Shown here one piece after another: positions 1 through 6,771 of a DNA stretch of 9,249 nucleotides. Below the pieces are notes generated by a model. It made no database searches, was not told the DNA's origin, and saw nothing but the letters and a program-made list of their open reading frames with translations. The translations under genes were made by a program, and so were the position numbers. The stretch's first letter is position 1; every line of letters begins with the position of its first letter. Location of the stretch: NCBI GenBank assembly GCA_020350865.1, contig CP070726.1, forward strand, positions 2,448,985 through 2,458,233. The letters run 5' to 3'. This stretch comes from Thermoplasmata archaeon (GTDB lineage Archaea; Thermoplasmatota; Thermoplasmata; GCA-020350865).

Positions 1-1
1 C

Positions 2-43
2 AAGACCAATTTTCCCCTTAAAGTCGAAGGTGAGGAAGAGTAG
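2..43 (+). CDS. possible C-terminal tail of a gene entering from the left
   Basis: The second frame is open from the window edge to a TAG at 41-43 and would encode a 13-residue tail ending in three glutamates. Acidic termini are common, but the piece is too short to test and another frame is also open here. This is a weak inference from an open frame only. From 44 to about 160 I see no gene or RNA. Confidence 0.18.
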   Translation, partial: KTNFPLKVEGEEE

Positions 44-164
44 ATCCCATTGAGCTTACCCACTCATTCAACATATAAGTGTTGTTTTTATTCCGACCAA
101 TTATGAGAGCTGCAATTTTATTTTTGTCTTGAAAGTGTACCAATATGCATTTATATGCCCGAAC

Positions 165-179
165 TATTATTATAATATA
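165..179 (+). promoter_or_regulatory. TATA-like promoter element upstream of the 516-aa gene
   Basis: An AT-only stretch, TATTATTATAATATA, lies about 70-80 bp before the ATG at 248. It contains the palindrome TATTATAATA. An archaeal TATA box here would put the transcript start near 200-205, giving a leader of about 45 nt. That leader carries a GAGGA Shine-Dalgarno-like motif at 233-237, 10 nt before the ATG. The rest of 1-247 has no other feature I can support. Confidence 0.4.
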
Positions 180-247
180 CTGATTACCGCTAAGCATAGA
201 CCTGGGAGAATCCAGAGGAAGCTGGCAATCCTGAGGACGGGCGAATT

Positions 248-1798
248 ATGAGGAAAAGGATGATTTCGGTGTTAATCTTTGTTGTGATATTCTATACCAC
301 TTGCATATCATTTGTCCCTCCAGTGGACGGGGATGGTATGCCGGCAGTATCGTACCGGGAGGGCGAAAAGGAGCCCCCGGAGGTTTTTTCCTCCATATTC
401 GAAAGCAGGCAACTTGCCACAGTGGCACTTGTCAACGACACGCACCAGCGCATCTCCCTATTTTTATCGGTCTATTCCTTGGATCCAGGCAGCAATCTCA
501 CTATTCTCGTGCCTCTGAGAACACTGCCAGTTACCATCTCAGGGGAGCCCATAAAGGAGGGTGAGTTTCGCAACACGTATAATATCGAGAGGGCGGAGGA
601 TGAGGTAAGAAAGCAGGACATGGATGCCGCCCTGGACAAACTGGGATCCCGCACCAAAGAATGTCTCGGATTCGCCTTTGGCTCCATGGTATGGACGTTA
701 CCCGGAGAGTACACAAGGCAGAGGATCCATCAAAGGGGGGGATATAGTGATCTCTCCCTGGGTATGGAGGGTGAAAGCAAGGATTACGGCCCTCCAGAAC
801 CAATCCAGCACTACGAGTTCGACGGGTTCTCAATCGATGTGTTCAATGTGAGTGCAGGACCAAAGCTCACAGATTACATTGAGCAAAAGGGACTGTCTAT
901 CCCAGAATCCGACGTATTGGATCAGTACAACAACCATTTTATTGCGGTCATTGAATCAATGACAAGGCCCCCGATAATAGAATCCGATTTTAAGGGTCTG
1001 AAGGACTATGTTCCCAACACCATTGAATACCTCAAGGAGAAGTTGAAGGAGGAACCAGATAAAAACGAATACGAGATCCGGTCACTGAAATACGACCTGC
1101 ACTCCAAAATTAACAACGAGGCCCGTGACAACCTATCATCACCTGCAATTTATGAGCTTGAGGACGTCATGGACGAACTGGTGGATGCCTGCTTCGGGGA
1201 GGCGGATTTTGAAGGGGAGATCATTCATGTGGAGCTGCCATTGGATGAAGGGAAGATGTTCTTCCCCCTGGGCACCAGTGGAGGATGGCCCAATGCAATA
1301 GGTGATATAGACATTCTTTTCAAGGTTCCCGAAGACAAGGCCCTTGCCCTCCCCCAGTCGGAGGACGCCTTCTTCGACGGTTACCACTGGTACTTAATCC
1401 AGATGGAGCATGCGAACCCTGATTACGATCTCGAGTCACCCATTACAAACGCGGATGTGGAAAAAAAGTCAAGAATGGAGCAGGCTGGGATCATTTATGA
1501 TAATGCTCCATTGCTCGGATTCCTCATTATCGCACCAATTGTTCTGTTCCTCTGGTTCGTCACGTCTCTTTTGGTGGTGAAAGTCAGAAAAATGAAGGAT
1601 GTAAAGGTGCTCAAGAATCCCATGCTATGGGCACTTTTAGGACTGTCCCTCATCATATCCATTCCAGGTGCGCTGCTCGTGCTATTGGTAGCCAGACCCG
1701 TTCCGTTTAAACGGATTACCAAGGCTTTTCTCCCGACAACCATGCTGGTAATGTATCCACTGGCCATTTTTCTGGCCACTTTGGGGGTGGTTGTATGA
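248..1798 (+). CDS. exported, C-terminally membrane-anchored protein of unknown function (516 aa)
   Basis: I do not recognise this family with confidence. Residues 1-30 look like a signal peptide: a basic RKR start, then a hydrophobic core at about 5-22. Residues 30-419 form a large extracytoplasmic domain with several N-glycosylation sequons (NDT, NLT, NVS, NLS) and a charged, probably helical stretch around 235-320. The motif FFPLGTSGGWPNAIGDIDI follows, preceding the membrane region. Three hydrophobic helices end the protein at about 420-444, 459-482 and 494-516, separated by short basic loops. The domain organisation faintly recalls DUF2330-type envelope proteins (an early conserved strand region and a late 'FPL' motif), but that is a guess. 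The start is preceded by GAGGA 10 nt upstream. The stop TGA overlaps the ATG of the next gene, so the two are probably cotranscribed and translationally coupled. A role at the cell surface or in envelope assembly is inferred from topology only. Confidence 0.85.
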   Translation: MRKRMISVLIFVVIFYTTCISFVPPVDGDGMPAVSYREGEKEPPEVFSSIFESRQLATVALVNDTHQRISLFLSVYSLDPGSNLTILVPLRTLPVTISGEPIKEGEFRNTYNIERAEDEVRKQDMDAALDKLGSRTKECLGFAFGSMVWTLPGEYTRQRIHQRGGYSDLSLGMEGESKDYGPPEPIQHYEFDGFSIDVFNVSAGPKLTDYIEQKGLSIPESDVLDQYNNHFIAVIESMTRPPIIESDFKGLKDYVPNTIEYLKEKLKEEPDKNEYEIRSLKYDLHSKINNEARDNLSSPAIYELEDVMDELVDACFGEADFEGEIIHVELPLDEGKMFFPLGTSGGWPNAIGDIDILFKVPEDKALALPQSEDAFFDGYHWYLIQMEHANPDYDLESPITNADVEKKSRMEQAGIIYDNAPLLGFLIIAPIVLFLWFVTSLLVVKVRKMKDVKVLKNPMLWALLGLSLIISIPGALLVLLVARPVPFKRITKAFLPTTMLVMYPLAIFLATLGVVV

Positions 1799-2409
1799 GC
1801 AAGGAGAGCCTTAAAAATATAACGGACAGAACCGAAATCGGATTCGTGTTCACAATCCTTTTCTCCTTGATGTTGGGATTATTTACACTGTTCTCTGTTA
1901 TTGTTCTGATCGAGTATGTTATCGATGAGAGCGTTTCCTTTCCTATTTATATGACGCTGTGCATACCTGCCATGTTGTTATTCTTGGTGACAATCATGGC
2001 CCTTAATGTCGCAAACGGCCTCTCAATTTCCAAAGTATCAGAGTCTCTTAATTGTCTGAGGGCCTTGTACATCTCATTGTTCTTCCCCATAGTACTCGTC
2101 AGCTTCATAGTCGCCTGCTTCAAGGACGGTTTCCATACCTCACTTATTTTCGGTTTTCCCTTCTTCTTTTTGGGCATGCTCATTCTTCCATGGAGCGCCT
2201 ATGTCCTGGCAGATGAGGCCAAGGTAATTGCACGGGAGAATCTCGTATTCATTTCCTGCTATCATTGCCGTTATCCTTTTCAAATGAACCGTTTGGATTT
2301 CGAGGGAATGTGTCCTGTATGCGGTGCGCTCAATCGCCTTCAACCCTTGGCAAGTCCCCCACAGGGCGAACCCGATGAACCAGAAAACCAACAGCCCGGA
2401 CGACAGTAA
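1795..2409 (+). CDS. four-helix membrane protein with C-terminal zinc ribbon (204 aa)
   Basis: Function unknown. Four hydrophobic segments lie at about residues 17-42, 48-70, 90-108 and 114-138. A soluble domain follows with two Cys pairs, CYHC at 155-158 and CPVC at 173-176, spaced 14 residues apart as in a rubredoxin-like or zinc-ribbon fold. The last ~25 residues are Pro/Glu/Gln-rich and probably disordered. The zinc ribbon presumably faces the cytoplasm. The ATG overlaps the stop codon of the upstream gene (ATGA), which indicates translational coupling and suggests that the two products act together in the membrane. It ends with TAA, and 35 bp separate it from the radical SAM gene, so that gene may be in the same operon. 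Confidence 0.85.
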   Translation: MSKESLKNITDRTEIGFVFTILFSLMLGLFTLFSVIVLIEYVIDESVSFPIYMTLCIPAMLLFLVTIMALNVANGLSISKVSESLNCLRALYISLFFPIVLVSFIVACFKDGFHTSLIFGFPFFFLGMLILPWSAYVLADEAKVIARENLVFISCYHCRYPFQMNRLDFEGMCPVCGALNRLQPLASPPQGEPDEPENQQPGRQ

Positions 2410-2444
2410 CCTATTTTAGATGACTTTCCGTTTACCCGGATTGA

Positions 2445-3872
2445 ATGGTGGATAGAATCCTGTTCGTGGAGCCGCCGAAGGATTACTGGTTCGTCATGGG
2501 CGAGTATCTTCCCCCCCCCACAACCCTGCTCATACTCGCAGCCTACGTGGAGAGGGAATTACCTGAGATGGAGATCAGAATTCTTGACTGCCAGGCCGAG
2601 AGAAAGGATTGGAGGGACGTGGAGAAATTCATCGAATCATATTCCCCTGCAATGGTTGCCACATCAGGTTTCACGTGCAATACCTATGCCTGTGCAAGAG
2701 CATCCGAACATGCCAAAACCGTGAATCCGGACAATGTCACAGTGGTGGGAGGCTCTCATTTCTCCTTTATCCCTGAAGAATCACTGCTCGCTTTCCCTGA
2801 GATCGATTACATTGTCAGGGGTGAAGGTGAGAAAACCCTAGTCGAGTTGATAAGGACTCTACAAAAAGAAAAAAAACCCACTGATGTCAGGGGCATATCA
2901 TTCAGACACAATGGCAGGATTATCCACAATCCCCCCCGTCCTCTTATCAAGAACCTCGATACCCTCCCGTATCCTGCCTATCATCTGGTAGAGGGTAATC
3001 TCAAACAGTATCACTTCACCATGATGGCCGGAAAGAATGTCACCTACCTGAACATGGAAGGGGCCAGGGGATGTGTTCATAGATGCTCTTTTTGCACCCA
3101 GTGGAGGCACTGGGGCGCCTGCTGGAGAACAAAGTCTGTCAAGCGCATCGCAGACGAAATGGAGCACCTTCATCACGATTTCGGGGGCCAGTTCATCTGG
3201 TTTGCCGATGACAATTTCGATTACAGGCGTCGGGGAAAGGCGCTGTGGCAGGAACTGAAGCAGCGAAAATTCACGGACGATATCATGCTCTTCTTTCAGG
3301 CCAGAATCGACGATGTGGCAGCCAATCCGGATATTGTGAGCAAGCTTCGGGATGTGGGCAACTACTGGGTGATGATGGGTGTGGAGCATAATTCCCAGGC
3401 ACAGCTTGAGGAGTTCAATAAAGGGGTGAACACCTCGGATGCGTACAAGGCAGTTAAAATCCTGTACAACAACGACATCTTCTCCCACACCATGTTCGTC
3501 ATCGGCGCGAGGAAGGACACTGCCGGGTCCATCGAAGCAGTAAGGCGTTTCTCCATGGACATCGGATCCGATTTCTCGATTTACACGGCGCTCACACCCT
3601 TCCCGGGGACAGAATACCACGACATTGCCAAAAAAAATGGATGGATCGAGGATCACAACTACGCGAACTACGATATGGCCCATGCCGTAATGCCCACAGA
3701 AACGCTATCGAAAAAGGAGGTCCAGGAGGAGCTGTACAGATGCTACAAAGAGCGCTACGGGTCCATCACGGAAAACATAGCCGGGGTGTTTGCAAAGAAC
3801 AGGTTGAAGAGGAATCTGTACCGTCATTATGCAAAACAGCATGTAATTACCAAACTGAGGCGTCTTATTTGA
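2445..3872 (+). CDS. B12-binding-domain radical SAM enzyme (475 aa)
   Basis: This is a cobalamin-dependent-type (class B/BchE-like) radical SAM protein. Residues 1-145 form the Rossmann-like B12-binding domain: VEPP near the N-terminus, ILDCQAERKDW at 46-56, VVGGSHFSFIPE at 100-111 and DYIVRGEGE at 121-129. It lacks the DxHxxG cobalamin-ligand motif, which is common in this class. The radical SAM core begins with the [4Fe-4S] ligands C210, C214 and C217 (CxxxCxxC), followed by WFADDNF at 252-258 and a typical late TPFPGTE at 384-390. A basic C-terminal helical region (about 425-475) ends the protein. Family members perform methylation, cyclisation or rearrangement at unactivated carbons. They include GDGT ring synthases (GrsA/GrsB), the closest hypothesis given the nearby Tes-like gene, but the exact substrate is not shown by sequence. 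ATG at 2445 was chosen because VDRILFVEPP begins the first beta-strand; GTG at 2448 is an alternative. The next gene overlaps its stop. A run of nine Cs encodes Pro23-25. Confidence 0.93.
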   Translation: MVDRILFVEPPKDYWFVMGEYLPPPTTLLILAAYVERELPEMEIRILDCQAERKDWRDVEKFIESYSPAMVATSGFTCNTYACARASEHAKTVNPDNVTVVGGSHFSFIPEESLLAFPEIDYIVRGEGEKTLVELIRTLQKEKKPTDVRGISFRHNGRIIHNPPRPLIKNLDTLPYPAYHLVEGNLKQYHFTMMAGKNVTYLNMEGARGCVHRCSFCTQWRHWGACWRTKSVKRIADEMEHLHHDFGGQFIWFADDNFDYRRRGKALWQELKQRKFTDDIMLFFQARIDDVAANPDIVSKLRDVGNYWVMMGVEHNSQAQLEEFNKGVNTSDAYKAVKILYNNDIFSHTMFVIGARKDTAGSIEAVRRFSMDIGSDFSIYTALTPFPGTEYHDIAKKNGWIEDHNYANYDMAHAVMPTETLSKKEVQEELYRCYKERYGSITENIAGVFAKNRLKRNLYRHYAKQHVITKLRRLI

Positions 3873-4573
3873 ATGAAGTAAGAAATGTATCACAATACCT
3901 ATTTTTATCCATATGCGGGGCTACCCTCCTCCTTATCATATCCTTTCTCTTCTCCCAGGAAAGTGAATCAACAAACGATATGGACGGGGCAATCGTTGGA
4001 GGAGTCTTCATTTTGTCCTGCCTTTTAGGCATCTCCTTTGCCATAAGACCGAACTGGATAATGAGAAATTTTCTTAGGAAAAGCAGACAACTCCCCCATC
4101 CCACCCGAGAAAATGGAGCAAGGAGGCGTCAGGGCCATCACCCGAATTGTGTGCCCTTCAGAGAGCATATGATTGCAATAGGGGATAGTATATTATGTAC
4201 CGGTTGCTTTGGTTTGCTGCTTGGGTGCATTACAGCCGCTGTTTTAATTATTATCTTTTTTACGATAATAGAACAAATTACACCCAGATCCCTTCAGTTA
4301 TTCTTTCTCTTGGGCATGGCTCTTGTTGTATTAAATTATGTGGAAACCGTGGTTCCGAACAGAACATCGCTAGTCCATATCATGAGCAATATGGCCCTTG
4401 TTATCGGATTCTCCTTTGTGGTGACGGGTTTGTTTTTTTTGACACAAAGCTCGATTTTTAGCATCATCGCATTGGTTGTATGCTTTCTCTGGATGGATAC
4501 CAGAATACACCTTTCCAACTGGCATCATCACTCGATTTGTATGCACTGCAGAAACACATGTAGAGAGTTCTAG
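3869..4573 (+). CDS. DUF2085-like Cys/His-rich polytopic membrane protein (~234 aa)
   Basis: A membrane protein with six hydrophobic segments (about residues 10-28, 38-58, 109-133, 141-158, 171-192 and 195-210). Between helices 2 and 3 is the pattern HHPNCVPF...H...G..ILCTGCFG (about 90-115), which resembles the conserved Cys/His signature of DUF2085 membrane proteins. The C-terminus has a second cluster, HHHSICMHCRNTC (219-231). These clusters suggest metal or cofactor binding, but no activity is known. An upstream ATG in this frame would overlap the radical SAM gene by over 200 bp with non-membrane sequence. I therefore prefer the TTG at 3869, which overlaps that gene's TGA stop (TTGA) and starts just before the first helix. 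Tight coupling suggests it works with the B12-type radical SAM enzyme. It ends at a TAG, 9 bp from the convergent 110-aa gene. The TTG start is inference. Confidence 0.75.
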   Translation: MNEVRNVSQYLFLSICGATLLLIISFLFSQESESTNDMDGAIVGGVFILSCLLGISFAIRPNWIMRNFLRKSRQLPHPTRENGARRRQGHHPNCVPFREHMIAIGDSILCTGCFGLLLGCITAAVLIIIFFTIIEQITPRSLQLFFLLGMALVVLNYVETVVPNRTSLVHIMSNMALVIGFSFVVTGLFFLTQSSIFSIIALVVCFLWMDTRIHLSNWHHHSICMHCRNTCREF

Positions 4574-4582
4574 GACGCAGTA

Positions 4583-4915
4583 TTATCTGGGTTCCGTAAT
4601 GGCCTTTACTCCGATTAGTATGATGAGAAGCCCTATCACAAGGAATACTATGCCGCAGTATGGTAAGTCAATGATCCATGCGGGTATATTGGGCAGGTTT
4701 TTCAATGCGAACTCCCAGATAACAAACAATCCAACCAGGATTATGAGCAGACCCCATATGATTGGGGCTTTTCCTCCCTGCTGACATTCCTTTTCGCATC
4801 TTTGTTCCCATTCCTTGCCCGTATCCTTTGGGGGACCATATAACGGAGCGCCACATCCGTTGCAGAATTTTGCCCCATCCACATTCTTCATCCCACATCT
4901 CTGACAATAGACCAT
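4583..4915 (-). CDS. zinc-ribbon protein with two membrane helices (110 aa)
   Basis: The N-terminus is a classic short zinc ribbon: CQRC at 4-7 and CNGC at 18-21, with the FCNGCGAPL ending typical of zinc_ribbon_2-type proteins. A linker of about 25 residues includes two more cysteines, C40 and C44. Two hydrophobic helices follow at about 51-71 and 84-104. The ribbon most likely faces the cytoplasm as a hairpin-anchored protein. Such small proteins are common in archaea and have no assigned function. The ATG is fixed by a strong GGTGAGGT ribosome-binding site just upstream. It follows the Tes-like gene on the same strand after 65 bp, so it may be transcribed with it or from its own promoter; an AAATATTT stretch at about 4944-4951 is a possible TATA element. 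It ends in TAA and converges with the DUF2085-like gene. Confidence 0.85.
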   Translation of the reverse strand: MVYCQRCGMKNVDGAKFCNGCGAPLYGPPKDTGKEWEQRCEKECQQGGKAPIIWGLLIILVGLFVIWEFALKNLPNIPAWIIDLPYCGIVFLVIGLLIILIGVKAITEPR

Positions 4916-4916
4916 T

Positions 4917-4924
4917 ACCTCACC
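4917..4924 (-). promoter_or_regulatory. ribosome-binding site of the 110-aa zinc-ribbon gene
   Basis: On the minus strand the sequence reads GGTGAGGT, one base before the ATG at 4915. It matches the archaeal anti-Shine-Dalgarno core (GGTGA/GAGGT) and is the strongest such site in the window. It settles the start codon. Confidence 0.7.
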
Positions 4925-4980
4925 AACCAGGAGATTTCATTGGAAATATTTAGTCTTTACCCAGGCGGTATTTACTCTCA

Positions 4981-5388
4981 TCAATCCTCAACAATCTTCC
5001 CGCCCCGCCACTCTGAGACAGGCACAGAGAACTTCTTCTCCACCTCCTCGCGGTAGGTGGGGCCCCCGTTGTACGAACAGAATGGAATGAGCCTGCCGTC
5101 AGGGGTTGCGTAGTGCACGGCGCAGCGCTGAACCCTATGGATATCGTAGTTGTAGAGGTCCTGGAAGTGCATGCCGCCGATGAACATGGTGCGCCATGTG
5201 AAATCGGACACCGCCGATTTGGTCTGGTCCGTCATGACACCCGTCAGGAGGGTTGGGATATCCAGTCCCGAGGGCATCTTGTTCTCATCAAGGTACTGCC
5301 CGAAGTACTTCTTGAAACCCTTGACCAGGCTTTTCTGTTTCCCCTTCTCTGTCTTCACTGCGCCGCCCAGCTTGAGGGCCATCTGCAC
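4981..5388 (-). CDS. tes: C-terminal part of the Tes-like protein, in frame after the UAG
   Basis: Bases 4981-5406 continue the Tes-like frame with no further stop. Read through the UAG, the whole protein would be 529 residues. The segment starts with a basic linker, then GLDIPTLLTG, then FIGGMHFQDLYNYDIHRVQRC and HYATPDGRLIPFCSYN, the most conserved C-terminal stretch I associate with this family. Its two cysteines (483 and 498 of the joined protein) probably help bind the extra iron sites. If made separately, translation could begin at GTG 5388 (GGAG about 10 nt upstream) or ATG 5382. On its own the fragment has no radical SAM core and would need to pair with the N-terminal part. The intact, motif-rich sequence shows this is not an old, decayed pseudogene. 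It ends in TGA. Confidence 0.75.
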   Translation of the reverse strand: MQMALKLGGAVKTEKGKQKSLVKGFKKYFGQYLDENKMPSGLDIPTLLTGVMTDQTKSAVSDFTWRTMFIGGMHFQDLYNYDIHRVQRCAVHYATPDGRLIPFCSYNGGPTYREEVEKKFSVPVSEWRGGKIVED

Positions 5389-5406
5389 GCCCTTGCCGCT
5401 CCACTT

Positions 5407-5409
5407 CTA
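5407..5409 (-). other. in-frame UAG codon inside the Tes-like gene
   Basis: On the minus strand the codons read CTG GGC TAG AAG TGG AGC GGC. Joining the two open parts at this codon needs no frame change, and both sides look like one Tes-like protein, in a linker between the radical SAM core and the C-terminal domain. Just downstream, GGGC-N9-GCCC and GCCC-N7-GGGC could form alternative 4-bp hairpins, too weak to call a recoding element. UAG is one base from Gln, Lys, Glu, Trp or Tyr codons. Confidence 0.9.
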
Positions 5410-6570
5410 GCCCAGCCGCATCATCTCCCCCATCATGCCCTCGATGTCGATGAACCTGGGCAGGGGTACCACCTTTCCATCCTCTTCAATGAAGAGGTAT
5501 GTCGCCACACCACAGTGGGCATGGCATGTGAAGGTCAGCTTGGGCTGGTCGGCGAGCACGGATGACAGGTACGAAAGGGGGGCTACGATGGGCACCGGAT
5601 AGAAATCATCCTTTCTCAGAAAATCTGCATGGGCAACCAGTCTGTCCAGCAGGTCGGTGAGTGTGAACCTCTGCCTGTCCCTCTCCTCCTTGGATATCCT
5701 GCCCGTAAACGCCACGGGCTGGTAGTTCACGCCCTTGACCACATCGCCGTTCTCAATTGCGAAATCCAGAATGGGCCCCACCTGGTCATCGTTGATGGTG
5801 TTCACGATGGTGGGCACAAGAACGGTGGACAGGGGCTTTGGCTCGGTCCTCCGGCAGTGCTCTATGGCTTTTATCTTCGTTTCAAGCAGCTGTTTTCCCC
5901 TCGTGCTTATGTAGTTCTCCTCCTTCACACCATCGAACTGGAGGTAGACCGTATGCATTCCGGCATCCACCAGCTGCTGTGCATAGCCCGGGTCCCTTGC
6001 GATTGTGATACCGTTTGTGGCCATCTGGACCTGTGAAAACCCCAGTTCCTTCGCCTTTCTTATCACATCAAGGAAGCGGGGGTAAATCGTGGGCTCCCCA
6101 CCCGAGAACTGCACCACCAGGGTGGCCACGGGCCTCTCGGCCCGGAGAAGTTCTAGCATCTTCACAACTTCCTCGTACGAGGGCTCGTACACGTAACCTG
6201 CGGCGTTGGCATTGGCAAAGCATATGGGGCATTTGAGGTTGCATCTGTTGGTGAGATCGATGTTGGACAATGCAGTGTGGCTGAAATGCTGGTCGCACAG
6301 CCCGCATTCCTGGGGGCAGCCCTTCACATTTTTCGTGTTGGGGTTGTCAACACCCAGGCCGTCCAGGGCGAACCTCTCTGCCTTCAGGTAGAAGTCAACA
6401 TCGCTCCATATCACGTCCCTTACCGCCCCGTGCTCGGGGCATGTCTTCATCATGACCGCCTTGCCGTCCTCCTCGAAGATATCGGCGTCTAAAACGGCCT
6501 TGCACTCGGGGCACAGGGACTGGGTCTTCTTTGGGAGGCCCACTGAAGCCTTGCTCGGTTGAACAGTCAT
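5407..6570 (-). CDS. tes: Tes-like (tetraether synthase) radical SAM protein, N-terminal 387 residues up to an in-frame UAG
   Basis: This is a radical SAM enzyme of the MJ0619/MA_1486 (tetraether synthase, Tes) type. Tes couples the methyl ends of phytanyl chains of archaeal lipids, forming the C-C bonds of GDGT or macrocyclic archaeol at the membrane. Visible features: an N-terminal metal-binding region with C20/C23, C44 (TCPEHG) and C85/C89/C92; the radical SAM cluster C110-x3-C114-x2-C117 in TNRCNLKCPICFANAN; SAM-binding SGGEPT at 156-161; and C349/C353 (CHAHC). Known Tes proteins bind several iron-sulphur clusters plus a rubredoxin-like iron, consistent with these extra cysteines. Tes proteins are roughly 500 residues long, and here the frame stops at a UAG after residue 387. 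The remaining ~134 conserved residues follow in the same frame. The coding sequence is visibly more GC-rich than its neighbours. The ATG at 6570 has a GAGGA element farther upstream than usual. Other members of this superfamily modify different substrates, so Tes is a likely rather than proven call. Confidence 0.88.
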   Translation of the reverse strand: MTVQPSKASVGLPKKTQSLCPECKAVLDADIFEEDGKAVMMKTCPEHGAVRDVIWSDVDFYLKAERFALDGLGVDNPNTKNVKGCPQECGLCDQHFSHTALSNIDLTNRCNLKCPICFANANAAGYVYEPSYEEVVKMLELLRAERPVATLVVQFSGGEPTIYPRFLDVIRKAKELGFSQVQMATNGITIARDPGYAQQLVDAGMHTVYLQFDGVKEENYISTRGKQLLETKIKAIEHCRRTEPKPLSTVLVPTIVNTINDDQVGPILDFAIENGDVVKGVNYQPVAFTGRISKEERDRQRFTLTDLLDRLVAHADFLRKDDFYPVPIVAPLSYLSSVLADQPKLTFTCHAHCGVATYLFIEEDGKVVPLPRFIDIEGMMGEMMRLG

Positions 6571-6602
6571 AAAATCACGGTTTTCCTCATAAAAATAAGC
6601 GA

Positions 6603-6613
6603 ACTTAAAGTTT
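6603..6613 (-). promoter_or_regulatory. candidate TATA box of the Tes-like gene
   Basis: On the minus strand an AT-rich AAACTTTAAGT stretch lies 33-43 bp upstream of the ATG at 6570. An archaeal start site about 25 bp downstream would give a leader of only about 10 nt. A second AT-rich run (TTATTTTTAT) is closer to the gene. The assignment is by composition and spacing only. Confidence 0.3.
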
Positions 6614-6746
6614 TTGTAGCGAAAGCTGCGACAATTTTATGTTAGTAAGGAAGGGCTATAATGGCACATCCCACTCGCATTCCTGGGTGGGGCCCAAATC
6701 GCAACTATCCTCCCATTCATCATTCAAAGATAGCAAAGGCCAGATA

Positions 6747-6762
6747 AATATCTTGCGATATT
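6747..6762. repeat. 16-bp inverted repeat beside the hydrolase-like gene promoter
   Basis: AATATC and GATATT form a perfect 6-bp inverted repeat around a TTGC spacer. It sits directly upstream of the TATTATAT element at 6764-6771, where an archaeal repressor or activator site would be expected. It could equally be chance in AT-rich DNA. The remainder of the 6571-6800 gap shows no RNA gene or conserved small protein. Confidence 0.35.
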
Positions 6763-6763
6763 G

Positions 6764-6771
6764 TATTATAT
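6764..6771 (+). promoter_or_regulatory. candidate TATA box of the 176-aa gene
   Basis: TATTATAT lies about 30 bp before the ATG at 6801. That spacing predicts a transcript start only a few bases before the start codon. No Shine-Dalgarno motif precedes the ATG (CGGTTCAAAC), which fits a leaderless or near-leaderless archaeal mRNA. Confidence 0.45.

Noticed and set aside
2898..3683. 261-codon minus-strand open frame inside the radical SAM gene
   Set aside because: It is the antisense of a clear radical SAM coding sequence, with no recognisable domain and no ribosome-binding site.
3641..3868. Longer start for the DUF2085-like gene from ATG 3641
   Set aside because: It would overlap the radical SAM gene by over 200 bp and add a low-complexity soluble extension; the TTG at the overlap is a better start.
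5113..6036. Two plus-strand open frames (150 and 135 codons) opposite the Tes-like gene
   Set aside because: GC-rich coding DNA often leaves the opposite strand open; neither shows motifs or start signals.
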